Of a stretch of DNA of 39,455 bases, positions 17,764 through 24,994 are shown piece after piece; the stretch's first letter is position 1, and every line of letters begins with the position of its first letter. Under the pieces are notes generated by a model, which saw only the letters and a list, made by a program, of their open reading frames with translations, ran no database searches and had not been told where the DNA came from. The position numbers were made by a program, and so were the translations under genes. The stretch comes from Prevotella sp. (GTDB lineage Bacteria; Bacteroidota; Bacteroidia; Bacteroidales; Bacteroidaceae): contig JAILFH010000002.1 of NCBI GenBank assembly GCA_024697645.1, positions 1-39,455 on the forward strand, given 5' to 3'.

Positions 17764-17853
17764 TTATCCTGAAAACAATCTTTTTACCTTAAAAGACTAA
17801 TACCTATTGAAGATTTAGAGCGATCGCCTGCGAAGGCTGTCGCTTTATTTTTT
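17764..17853 (+). ncRNA. Candidate small non-coding RNA (~90 nt)
   Basis: The stretch lies between a consensus promoter and a strong intrinsic terminator and has no credible reading frame. It opens with an A/U-rich, probably unpaired region containing CUUUUUACCUUAAAAG, which can fold into a weak hairpin, then AGACUAAUACCUAUUGAAG, then the terminator stem. The 5' end is estimated as ~7 nt after the -7 element. I do not recognise a named RNA family. It could be a trans-acting sRNA, or a short leader or attenuated transcript, though the next gene begins 1 kb away. Confidence 0.6.
17819..17853 (+). terminator. Intrinsic terminator of the candidate sRNA, GNRA tetraloop
   Basis: AGCGA pairs with TCGCT and GCCT with AGGC around a GCGA (GNRA) tetraloop, with a two-base internal mismatch, followed by TTTATTTTTT. 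Confidence 0.85.
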
Positions 17854-18189
17854 GCCATCAATCAATTTCCATAGGAAAAAGCACAATCGCACAGTTTCGC
17901 AACACAACTTCTCCAGATTCTCCCAACAACATCCTGCTCTCTTCTTCCCTCATCCCCGATGTTCCCAACTGCTTTCATCCACCTTTTCCCCCACTGTCAA
18001 AAATCTTGACACACAAAACTCAGCGAACACAATAGTTTTCTGCGCTTCCCGTCTATTTCCCGATTATTTCCGCCCTTTTTCGTTAGGTCCCAGTATAAAG
18101 AGTTTTCAATCATTTGTTCATTTTACATCATTCTGGAATTATAATTTTTCACTCACCACGAAATTTGATGAAATTCTTCTCCCCAGTAC

Positions 18190-18390
18190 TATTAAATAAT
18201 AAGTAATGAGAAATGAGAAATGAGAAATGAGTAATTCGTGGCAACCCACTTTAAGCAGCAGGATAGGCGCTATATAGAGCGCCAAATATTTCTCGCGAAA
18301 CGATATTTGAGAGATTTCTGGAAGCCCATCCAATGCGTCCCCTTCGGCTTAGGCCGCTTCCCCATCGGGGAATGCGCAAACATAAGATTC
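18190..18390. repeat. Mosaic intergenic repeat (ATGAGAAATGAG array, GGCGC hairpin, AAGCGGCCTAAGCC module, inverted)
   Basis: A run of TGAGAAA units is followed by a GGCGC/GCGCC hairpin, a decayed hairpin-AGAAATC element in reverse and the reverse complement of the GTTCCCC-GGGGAAGCGGCC module. Counterparts lie at 34745-34900 and 38076-38200. The rest of 17854-18683 is T-rich and without a recognisable gene; 18590-18625 repeats the TGTAATCTGTGATTTG word family. Confidence 0.7.
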
Positions 18391-18683
18391 GAGCGATTCG
18401 TTGTCAAAATTTCCGTTTTTTCCGTATATTTTCGATTATTTCCGTTATAAATAATTTTCGTTCATTTCGCCATTTTTGTAGTTTTCGGAATTTAAAGATT
18501 CGCACATTGTACTTTTGAATTGGTATTCTGCGCCATTTCCCGTCTTTGGCGAAACCCTTCCACATATATTCTCTATAAAGCAAATCATATTTGTAACCTG
18601 TAATCTGTGATTTGTAATCAGTATCTCTTTTCCTCTTTGGCAATTTTTTTCCCAATCATAATCCATATTTACCAATTTTTTAT

Positions 18684-18691
18684 TACCTTTG
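18684..18691 (+). promoter_or_regulatory. -7 element of the 18860-22449 operon
   Basis: TACCTTTG fits TAnnTTTG; the -33 box is poor. It would give a leader of about 160 nt, unusually long for this genome and containing the fold at 18741-18794. Confidence 0.5.
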
Positions 18692-18740
18692 CAGCCTATA
18701 TTATAAAAAGTACATTTTTCGTCTACACCGACCAGCATGT

Positions 18741-18794
18741 TCAGCCCCCAATCAGGGTTTTTGCATTGATGCAAGAAACATCCTATTGGGCTGA
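18741..18794 (+). promoter_or_regulatory. Structured 5' leader upstream of envelope operon
   Basis: UCAGCCC (18741-18747) pairs with GGGCUGA (18788-18794) and, past a 2-nt bulge, AAU with AUU (18785-18787). Inside sits the self-complementary hairpin UUGCAUUGAUGCAA (18761-18774). It lies between the likely promoter and a start codon preceded by an unusually strong AAAGGAG. It could be a cis-regulatory RNA; I cannot assign a riboswitch class. Confidence 0.45.
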
Positions 18795-18859
18795 GTATCA
18801 AGGTAGTAAAGAGAAAAAGAATTCTCGACATCAACGTACTTCTCAGAAAGGAGATATCA

Positions 18860-19669
18860 ATGACACAAAGGAATAAAAGTTATAGAAATTGGGTGTTTGC
18901 CACTATGTTTGTTGGCGGTCTTACCCTTCTGGCTTCCTGCAAAGACAATAGCATGAAACCTGTTTCCTGCACCATGGAAGCGCCACTATCCTTAGACAGC
19001 GCCCCTGACCTCGTCAACAAGGCGATGGAAACGCCCATCATCGACGACCGTTTCGAAAACATCCTGAACGACGAAGCCAACGGAATCAGCGTATGGAGCC
19101 TCATGAAACTCAGCGAAGAACAATCGTCAGAAGGCTTTGGCATTGTTGTCAAGAACGGCAAGACTATCAGTTCATTCCCCAACATCCGTCATGGCAGAAT
19201 GCCAAGCGCTAACTACGATGCTGAGAAGAAGTATTTATGGTTGACGGGAGCCGATATCGAAGGAACGGGAACGCAAGTCGAGCGCCTATACCTCCTGAGA
19301 TTCAACGAGGACGGAAAGGCAACTATCGTGACCAGCCTCGACCCCTTCGACGTCCAAAATAAAATGTGCGATAGCCTCACCTATCGTATTGATGATGAAC
19401 AGATTATGCTTTCCGCAAACGGAAACTCGATGACCGTCAAGAAGAGTCCGACAACTGACTTAGGCAACTTCGATGAAAATGCTGTTCGAATCGGTGAGCA
19501 GTTGACCTACGACCTCAGCGGAGCCGAACCCGTTCTTCAGTTGACGCCAGGTGTGAAGTTCACAGCAAGCGAAATGCTCGACTACGAGGAGATGCCTTCA
19601 ATCACCGCCACCATTTCAGTAAGCGGAGACAGTCTCTCACTCTCGAATTTCAGGATAGTCGCTGAATGA
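18860..19669 (+). CDS. Lipoprotein of unknown function
   Basis: 269 residues. An N-terminal charged stretch, hydrophobic core and LLASC lipobox (C27) mark a lipoprotein. The mature part looks beta-rich, with repeated short strands (KKYLWLTGADIEGTGTQVERLYLLRF, QIMLSANGNSMTVKK) and a C-terminal segment ISVSGDSLSLSNFRIV; it could be a propeller-like or lipocalin-like fold. I recognise no family. AAAGGAG lies 7 bases before the ATG. It is the first gene of a likely four-gene operon with the DUF4468-like, PCMD and beta-barrel genes, so an envelope or carbohydrate-related role is plausible. Confidence 0.75.
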   Translation: MTQRNKSYRNWVFATMFVGGLTLLASCKDNSMKPVSCTMEAPLSLDSAPDLVNKAMETPIIDDRFENILNDEANGISVWSLMKLSEEQSSEGFGIVVKNGKTISSFPNIRHGRMPSANYDAEKKYLWLTGADIEGTGTQVERLYLLRFNEDGKATIVTSLDPFDVQNKMCDSLTYRIDDEQIMLSANGNSMTVKKSPTTDLGNFDENAVRIGEQLTYDLSGAEPVLQLTPGVKFTASEMLDYEEMPSITATISVSGDSLSLSNFRIVAE

Positions 19670-19719
19670 CAATCGATAATCATAGAATAACAATTGACAA
19701 TAACAAATATAACAAACAA

Positions 19720-20451
19720 ATGAAAAATATGAAATTTTGGATGGTAGCCATCCTCTTTATTTTCTTTGGTGGAATGAGCGTTCAGGCTCAAGTGATGAAG
19801 ATTGCAGATCTGGAGAAATATGCCAAAGAGAAATACGGTGCTAAATGGGTTGACGCAGCCGCTACAATTGCAAGTGGGCTGGTGCTCGACAAAAACGAGA
19901 GTCTCACCTATCAGGAGGTCATCGAGGCCCCCGGCAAGACCAAGCAACAACTCTATGTGAATCTAAACTACTGGATCACCGCAACATTCAAGGACAAGCA
20001 AGCCATCACGCTAAACGACAAAGAGGCTGGCTGCATCATCGTGACTTCTACGATGAAGGGCATTGCCGAACACACGGGAACTCTTAACAAATACAGTGTA
20101 AGCATCACGCCCGTCATTCGCATCGACATCAAGGACGAAAAGATTCGCTTCACCTACACCGTGCAGAATTACGACTTGCTGACCGACATCAGCGGTGGTT
20201 GGCTAAGTGGCCTCACCGACGAACGCACCTATGGAGACTCGAAACGCAAGGCAGACGACAAGACCAACAGCAACCTCTACGACGAGCAGTGGGAAATTGC
20301 ACGCCACTATCCGTTTGTGGAGAAAGACCCCCAGAAGCGCACTTGTGCCAAGGCTCTAGTCATGACTCATGCCTACTCGAATGCGTTCCTCGACAAGGTT
20401 GAGGAAGTTGTGAAAAACGGTCTCGTCGGCAACGAAGACGAGGATTGGTAA
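19720..20451 (+). CDS. Secreted DUF4468-like protein
   Basis: 243 residues from the ATG at 19720; the frame is open to 19666, but that part is a repeat of AAT/ATC words and lacks a signal. MKFWMVAILFIFFGGMSVQAQ is a signal peptide. The core (~70-170, QQLYVNLNYWITATF... IRIDIKDEKIRFTYTVQNY) resembles DUF4468, a Bacteroidetes domain described as TBP-like; function unknown. The C-terminus ends in an acidic GNEDEDW. The gap from the upstream lipoprotein is 50 bp, filled with TGACAATAACAA-type words. Its 3' end is partly duplicated downstream at 20466-20485. Confidence 0.75.
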   Translation: MKNMKFWMVAILFIFFGGMSVQAQVMKIADLEKYAKEKYGAKWVDAAATIASGLVLDKNESLTYQEVIEAPGKTKQQLYVNLNYWITATFKDKQAITLNDKEAGCIIVTSTMKGIAEHTGTLNKYSVSITPVIRIDIKDEKIRFTYTVQNYDLLTDISGGWLSGLTDERTYGDSKRKADDKTNSNLYDEQWEIARHYPFVEKDPQKRTCAKALVMTHAYSNAFLDKVEEVVKNGLVGNEDEDW

Positions 20452-20503
20452 AAGCCTTTAATAAAGACGAAGATTGGTAAAAAATAAGACTCAAAAGAAT
20501 AAA

Positions 20504-21670
20504 ATGAAAACAAGTAACATTGGGAAACTTGCTGTCGTTCTCCTCTGCGGTCAGTTGCTGACCTCATGCATCAAGGATGAGGCTCCCAACATGGAATGCG
20601 ACATCACCAGCGCTTGGGTGGAAGGCGCTCAGTATGAAGAAAACTTCTACCAACCCACGCAGATGCGCAAGGAGAATATCTCCTCCACAACAAAGGAAAT
20701 TGTCTTCACGGTGCGCTCCCTTTATTCGCTGCCTAATATTCCCGTCAGTTTCACGCTGACCCCCGGAGCAACTATCGAGCCCGCTAATGGCTCGGAGCAG
20801 GACTTCTCAAACGGTCCCATTACCTATACGGTCACGTCTGAAGACGGAGAGTGGACGCGTCCATATCTGGTTTCGTTCGAGGAAGCAAGCCTGCCCGCAA
20901 CCAACTTCTCATTCGAGAATATTGAAGTCGTCTATACTGATACGGTGAAGAAGAAAAACTCCTACCACAATTTCTATGAGGTTGACAGCAATGGCAAACG
21001 TCTGAACATCTGGGCTTCAGGCAACCCTGGAGTGGCACTGACAAAGGTGACGTCGACTCCTGAAGACTACACGACTCGTCAGGTCGACAACGGCTACAAC
21101 GGCAAGTGTGTCTGCATGTCAACTCAGGACGCAGGTAGCCTGGGAAGAATGATGAAGAAGCCTATTGCTGCAGGAAACCTTTTCCTCGGAAACTTCATCG
21201 TCGAGAATGTGCTCTTCAACGCACTGAAAGCCACTGAGTTCGGTATCAATATCAATCGTGTTCCCGTTCGCGTCACCGGCTATTACAAATACAAGCCCGG
21301 TCCTGAGTTCACGGATAAAGACATGAAGGTCATCGATCGCACCGACGAAGCCGACATCTACGCCGTGTTCTTCCGCAATACGGACGAAAATGGTAAGGAG
21401 GTGAAACTCTACGGCGACGATGTGCTCACCAGCCCTTACATCGTCAAGAAGGCTCAGGTCGCTTCTCTTCCTCCCACCGACGAATGGACATTCTTCGAGA
21501 TGTTCTTCGAGGGCGACGATGCTGATTTAACCATTTTGAGCAAGGGTGGCTACGATATGACACTCGTATTCTCATCGAGCAAGAATGGTGCCAACTTCGA
21601 GGGTGCTATCGGTAGTACTTTGTACGTCGATGAGGTAGAGATGTTTTACGAAGAAGACGAACAGGAATAA
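20504..21670 (+). CDS. PCMD-domain lipoprotein (putative carbohydrate metabolism domain)
   Basis: 388 residues from the ATG at 20504. Lipobox LLTSC (C22). Residues ~30-135 look like a beta-sandwich N-terminal domain; ~140-388 fits the PCMD domain, with FSFENIEVVY, WASGNPGVAL, PIAAGNLFLGNF, VTGYYKYKPG and a C-terminal LYVDEVEMFYEE. The fold resembles carbohydrate-binding modules. In Bacteroidales these lipoproteins often sit beside a porin-type gene, as here. Probably surface-exposed or periplasmic; ligand unknown. Confidence 0.85.
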   Translation: MKTSNIGKLAVVLLCGQLLTSCIKDEAPNMECDITSAWVEGAQYEENFYQPTQMRKENISSTTKEIVFTVRSLYSLPNIPVSFTLTPGATIEPANGSEQDFSNGPITYTVTSEDGEWTRPYLVSFEEASLPATNFSFENIEVVYTDTVKKKNSYHNFYEVDSNGKRLNIWASGNPGVALTKVTSTPEDYTTRQVDNGYNGKCVCMSTQDAGSLGRMMKKPIAAGNLFLGNFIVENVLFNALKATEFGININRVPVRVTGYYKYKPGPEFTDKDMKVIDRTDEADIYAVFFRNTDENGKEVKLYGDDVLTSPYIVKKAQVASLPPTDEWTFFEMFFEGDDADLTILSKGGYDMTLVFSSSKNGANFEGAIGSTLYVDEVEMFYEEDEQE

Positions 21671-21687
21671 GAAAAGGAGGACTGAAG

Positions 21688-22449
21688 ATGAAAAGAAATA
21701 TAGCAATCGCAATCATAACCGCTCTCACCCTGAGTTTCTCAACTCACGCATGGGCTCAATTCCTGAATAAAGAGAATCTCGAGATGAAGGCTCGCGTGGG
21801 TTACAATCTTGGTGGAACGGCTCCTGTAGGCATTCCCGCAACAATCCGCAGTATCGATGCCTATCGCCTGACGCCTTCGTTCATGCTTGGCTTCGACGTC
21901 ATGCTACCCTTGGATTCGAAATGGGGCGTGATGGCTGGTCTGCGCATCGAGAACAAAGGTATGGACGCCGACGTAACCACAAAGGCTTATCACATGGAGA
22001 TGAAGAAAGGAAGTGACTTGATCGAAGGTCTCTTCACGGGTAAGATTCAGCAGGACGTAACCGAATGGATGCTGACCGTACCCGTTCAGGCCACTTACAA
22101 ACTCTCCGACAAGGTGATGCTGAAGGGCGGACCCTACGTCTCGCTACTGCTCGATAAGGATTTCAGCGGTATCGCTTCCGGCGGTTATCTGCGTCAGGGC
22201 GACCCCACTGGTGCCAAGATCATTATTGGCGACAAGGAAGGCGAATGGGCCACCTACGACTTCTCTGACGATATGCGCACTTTCCAGTTTGGAGTGGGTG
22301 TTGGTGCCGACTGGCAATGCTGGACGAAAGTTGGTTTCTCCGCCGACCTCAACTGGGGCCTGAACGGCATCTTCAAGAGCAGTTTCAAGACGGTCGAACA
22401 GTCACTGTTCCCCATCTACGGAACACTGGGAGTTTTCTATAAATTCTAA
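21688..22449 (+). CDS. Outer-membrane beta-barrel protein (PorT/OmpW-like size)
   Basis: 253 residues: signal peptide (cleavage near WAQF, 24), then alternating amphipathic strands about 10 residues long and a C-terminal ...TLGVFYKF ending in Phe, the outer-membrane insertion signature. It fits the small outer-membrane beta-barrel families common in Bacteroidetes (8-10 strands). AGGAGGA before the ATG is a strong ribosome-binding site for this organism, as at 18860. Last gene of the operon, 17 bp behind the PCMD gene; probably the membrane partner of the lipoproteins. Confidence 0.85.
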   Translation: MKRNIAIAIITALTLSFSTHAWAQFLNKENLEMKARVGYNLGGTAPVGIPATIRSIDAYRLTPSFMLGFDVMLPLDSKWGVMAGLRIENKGMDADVTTKAYHMEMKKGSDLIEGLFTGKIQQDVTEWMLTVPVQATYKLSDKVMLKGGPYVSLLLDKDFSGIASGGYLRQGDPTGAKIIIGDKEGEWATYDFSDDMRTFQFGVGVGADWQCWTKVGFSADLNWGLNGIFKSSFKTVEQSLFPIYGTLGVFYKF

Positions 22450-22555
22450 GCCCGCTCACCAAAAGAACTGCCCGAAGGAGAAAGTAAAGTGTTAATCTGT
22501 CTTAAAAATTACAGTTAAAGACCGACACATCTGCACGTCTCTCAGTTTTTATTAG

Positions 22556-22563
22556 TAATTTTG
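22556..22563 (+). promoter_or_regulatory. -7 element of rplU-rpmA operon
   Basis: TAATTTTG fits TAnnTTTG and is identical to the folK element; no clear -33 box. The start codon is at 22653, giving an ~80 nt leader. Confidence 0.55.
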
Positions 22564-22576
22564 CAGCCGATTTAGT

Positions 22577-22623
22577 CCGTGGAGGCTCATCAAAGCATGT
22601 GCATGAAGCCCATCGCCTCGCGG
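22577..22623 (+). promoter_or_regulatory. Leader hairpin of rplU mRNA
   Basis: CCG(TG)GAGGC at 22577-22586 pairs with GCCTC(G)CGG at 22615-22623, enclosing CATGTGCATG. It may be an autoregulatory r-protein leader, but no known L21 leader class was recognised. Confidence 0.4.
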
Positions 22624-22652
22624 AAAAACCCGTTTAATCATTAATAACATCA

Positions 22653-22970
22653 ATGTACGCAATTGTAGAAATTAACGGTCAGCAGTTTAAGGTTCAGGAG
22701 GGTGCGAAACTCTTTGTGAATCACATTAAGGATGCAGAAGCAGGCCAAACTGTTGAGTTCGACAAGGTACTTCTCGTTGACAACGAGGGTGCTGTCGCAG
22801 TTGGTGCACCTACTGTTGAAGGTGCCAAGGTAGTAGTAGAAGTAGTGGACGCACTCGTTAAGGGTGACAAGGTCATCGTCTTCAAGAAGAAGCGCCGTAA
22901 GGGCTATCGTGTGAAGAACGGTCATCGTCAGCAGTTCACGAAGGTTGAAGTTAAACAAGTAATCGCTTAA
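22653..22970 (+). CDS. rplU: 50S ribosomal protein L21
   Basis: 105 residues, full length. [14 protein letters not shown] at the start and [21 protein letters not shown] near the end are diagnostic L21 motifs. It binds 23S rRNA in the large subunit. Twelve bases separate it from rpmA, the conserved bacterial L21-L27 pair. Confidence 0.99.
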   Translation: MYAIVEINGQQFKVQEGAKLFVNHIKDAEAGQTVEFDKVLLVDNEGAVAVGAPTVEGAKVVVEVVDALVKGDKVIVFKKKRRKGYRVKNGHRQQFTKVEVKQVIA

Positions 22971-22982
22971 GGAGGACAAATC

Positions 22983-23252
22983 ATGGCACATAAAAAAGGT
23001 GTAGGTAGTTCTAAGAACGGTCGTGAGTCAGCAGCTCAGCGACTTGGCGTTAAGATTTGGGGTGGCCAGAAGTGCATCGCAGGCAACATCATCGTTCGCC
23101 AGCGCGGTACAAAGCACAACCCTGGTGATAACGTGGGCATCGGTAAGGACGACACGCTCTTCGCACTGGTTGACGGAACAGTAAACTTCCGCAAGACTCG
23201 TTGCAACAAGAGTATCGTTTCTGTGATTCCCGAAACTGAACCAGAAGCATAA
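22983..23252 (+). CDS. rpmA: 50S ribosomal protein L27
   Basis: 89 residues. [16 protein letters not shown] is the conserved N-terminus reaching the peptidyl transferase centre, with no N-terminal cleavage extension; [15 protein letters not shown] and [12 protein letters not shown] follow. AGGAGG precedes the ATG. Last gene of the rplU-rpmA operon, followed by a strong terminator. Confidence 0.99.
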   Translation: MAHKKGVGSSKNGRESAAQRLGVKIWGGQKCIAGNIIVRQRGTKHNPGDNVGIGKDDTLFALVDGTVNFRKTRCNKSIVSVIPETEPEA

Positions 23253-23281
23253 ACAAAACAACTTATTCCAAACAAACACAG

Positions 23282-23316
23282 AATCCCAATGCACCATGGT
23301 GCGTTGGGATTTCTGC
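23282..23316 (+). terminator. Intrinsic terminator after rpmA
   Basis: AATCCCAATGCACC pairs with GGTGCGTTGGGATT (one T-G wobble) around a two-base AT, followed by TCTGCTTT. Fourteen pairs make it the strongest terminator in the window. Confidence 0.9.
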
Positions 23317-23861
23317 TTTATAAGGGGCAAGGGACAAGGGACAAGGGGCAAGAAATATGCCTTGTCTGCTGAAGGTTCCCCCTTAAACAGAACAAGTTCC
23401 GCCGTCGGCGGCTTTTTCCAATTAAAATCAAGAATTAGAGAATTTAAGAATTTTCCCCTGCTGCAGATGAATTGTTAAGAATTGGAGAATTGGCGCTCGA
23501 ATCGCGCCTTGCAACTGCGTTAGCACCAATCTGTGAAATCAGATAAAAATTTGAATAAAAATAAATCTGAGAAAATCTGTGTAATCTGTGGGCAAATAAT
23601 AATGAGTAATGAGTAATCAGAAATGAGTAATTGGTGGCTGCGACTTGAAACTTGAAACTCGAAACTCGAAACTGGGCGAAGCCCTAACATCGGTGAACGA
23701 TAATCCGTGACATTAAAAATTACGTAAAAATCTGTGCCATCCGTGGTTAAAAAAACTTTGAACTCTTGAACAGGCGCTTGCGCCGATTGAACCAGGGCGA
23801 AGCCCGTTGAACTGCCCGAAGGGCCAATGTCCCTTGCCCCTTACCTCTTGCCCCTATATAA
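23317..23861. repeat. Mosaic intergenic repeat block between rpmA and the DedA-like gene
   Basis: In order: AGGGGCAAGGGAC array (inverse of the CCCCTTG array), a GCCGTCGGCGGC hairpin, GAATTAGAGAATTTAAG words, the GGCGC-tcgaatc-GCGCC hairpin, an inverted copy (23529-23640) of the module found at 27825-27935 and 30000-30087, a TGAAACTCGAAACT array, GGGCGAAGCCC, the GGTGAACGATAATCCGTG module, TTGAAC/mini-hairpin units (GGCGCTTGCGCC, GGGCGAAGCCC, GCCCGAAGGGC), and a CCCCTTG array ending 4 bp from the DedA-like stop. No gene seen. Confidence 0.8.
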
Positions 23862-24314
23862 TTAGAACATTGCATTCACGCTATAAATCAACAGCAGATA
23901 GCGGAGGAATTTTCCTGCAGTGATACTTAGAACAGAAAGTGGTAGATTTGCGCGCGTCAGACCGAGGACGATCGAGATGACACTACCCAGCACAGGCAGG
24001 AATGAGAAGAATCCCATCATGGCACCGCGTCCCGCCATGAATCGTTCCGCTCGCTGCAGACTCTCCTGATTCACGTGCAGATAGCGCTCTATCCAGTCGA
24101 GCCGCCCCATGCGCCCTACTCCATAATTGAACACCGAACCAAGCACATTTCCTATCGTTCCATAAACCACGAGCAACCAGGGGTCGAGTCCTGCGGCCAA
24201 CAACGCCAGCATCACCGCCTCGCTACTGAACGGCACGAAACTACCAGCGAGGAATGCCGCAATCAGCATTCCCCAGTATCCATAGTTTATAAATAGTTCG
24301 GTGAGAAATTCCAT
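23862..24314 (-). CDS. YqaA/DedA-like small membrane protein (SNARE-associated family)
   Basis: 150 residues, about four membrane helices. FLAGSFVPFSSEAVMLALLAAG, GNVLGSVFNYGVGRMG and FLPVLGSVISIVLGLTRAN are the typical DedA/YqaA signature segments (re-entrant loop with acidic residue, G-rich helix, loop before the last helix). The DedA superfamily includes flippases for undecaprenyl phosphate and phospholipids; the YqaA branch is poorly characterised. Length is normal for YqaA. ATG at 24314. Confidence 0.88.
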   Translation of the reverse strand: MEFLTELFINYGYWGMLIAAFLAGSFVPFSSEAVMLALLAAGLDPWLLVVYGTIGNVLGSVFNYGVGRMGRLDWIERYLHVNQESLQRAERFMAGRGAMMGFFSFLPVLGSVISIVLGLTRANLPLSVLSITAGKFLRYLLLIYSVNAMF

Positions 24315-24418
24315 GAATTCTATTCTATCCTTTCAAACGATTCGCATCCCCTCTTTTTAGAGCAAACGACAAGTCAACAGGAGGACAATTCCTTAAACCT
24401 ATGATAGCAATTCTCATA

Positions 24419-24556
24419 CTACCAAGATTCGTCCTTCTTTTCCAACATCTCTTTGAAGTTCATGTTTAAACAAATATGAATTTTGTGTCTCTTCAATTCC
24501 TCTTTGTCGAGTTTGTCTACATTCTCTGGGCTGATGTAAATTCTTTTATTCTTCAT
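24419..24556 (-). CDS. Small hypothetical protein (45 residues)
   Basis: From the ATG at 24556: MKNKRIYISPENVDKLDKEELK... ending EKKDESW. It is hydrophilic, strongly charged and mostly helical after a short strand; no signal or membrane segment. The frame remains open upstream to 24700, but that part runs through the intergenic repeat block and is not credible. I do not recognise the family; coding status rests on its well-behaved composition only. It could be a remnant of a larger gene. Confidence 0.45.
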   Translation of the reverse strand: MKNKRIYISPENVDKLDKEELKRHKIHICLNMNFKEMLEKKDESW

Positions 24557-24607
24557 ATTCGCATTTTTGCTTTTATATAAATTTCCTTTCTCCTCGCAAT
24601 GCACATC

Positions 24608-24990
24608 AATTTTTGAACTAGCCCGAAGGGCGATTGAACTAGGCGCTTGCGCCGGTTGAACTAGCCCGAACGGCATTGAACTAAGACGAAACCCTAACAT
24701 CGGTGACCGATAATCCGTGTCATTTAAGACTTAAGAAAAAATCTGTGTCATCCGTGTTTAAAAATGCGCCACAAAGGCATATCTCTTGTCCCTTGCCCCT
24801 TGCTCCTTGCCCCGTGCGAAGCGCATCAATTTTTGAACTAGCCCGAAGGGCGTTGACCTAGGGCGAAGCCCCAACATCGGTGATCGATAATCCGTGTCAT
24901 TTAAGACTTAAGAAAAAATCTGTGTCATCCGTGTTTAAAAATGCGCCACAAAGGCATATCTCTTGTCCCTTGCCCCTTGCTCCTTAATAA
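24608..24990. repeat. Mosaic intergenic repeat block, two tandem copies
   Basis: A ~217 bp composite occurs twice in tandem (24612-24800 and 24830-24985): TTTTTGAACTAGCCCGAAGGGCG, mini-hairpin units, ACATCGGTGAyCGATAATCCGTG, GTCATTTAAGACTTAAG, TCTGTGTCATCCGTG, then GCGCCACAAAGGCATATCTC and a CCCTTGyC array. The second copy lacks the central hairpin units. The array ends about 9 bp from the stop of the next gene (24995). No gene in the block. Confidence 0.85.
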
Positions 24991-24994
24991 ATCC

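Noticed and set aside
24557..24700. 48-residue upstream extension of the small ORF at 24419-24556
   Set aside because: The extension lies in the TTGAACT/mini-hairpin repeat block and has no protein-like character.
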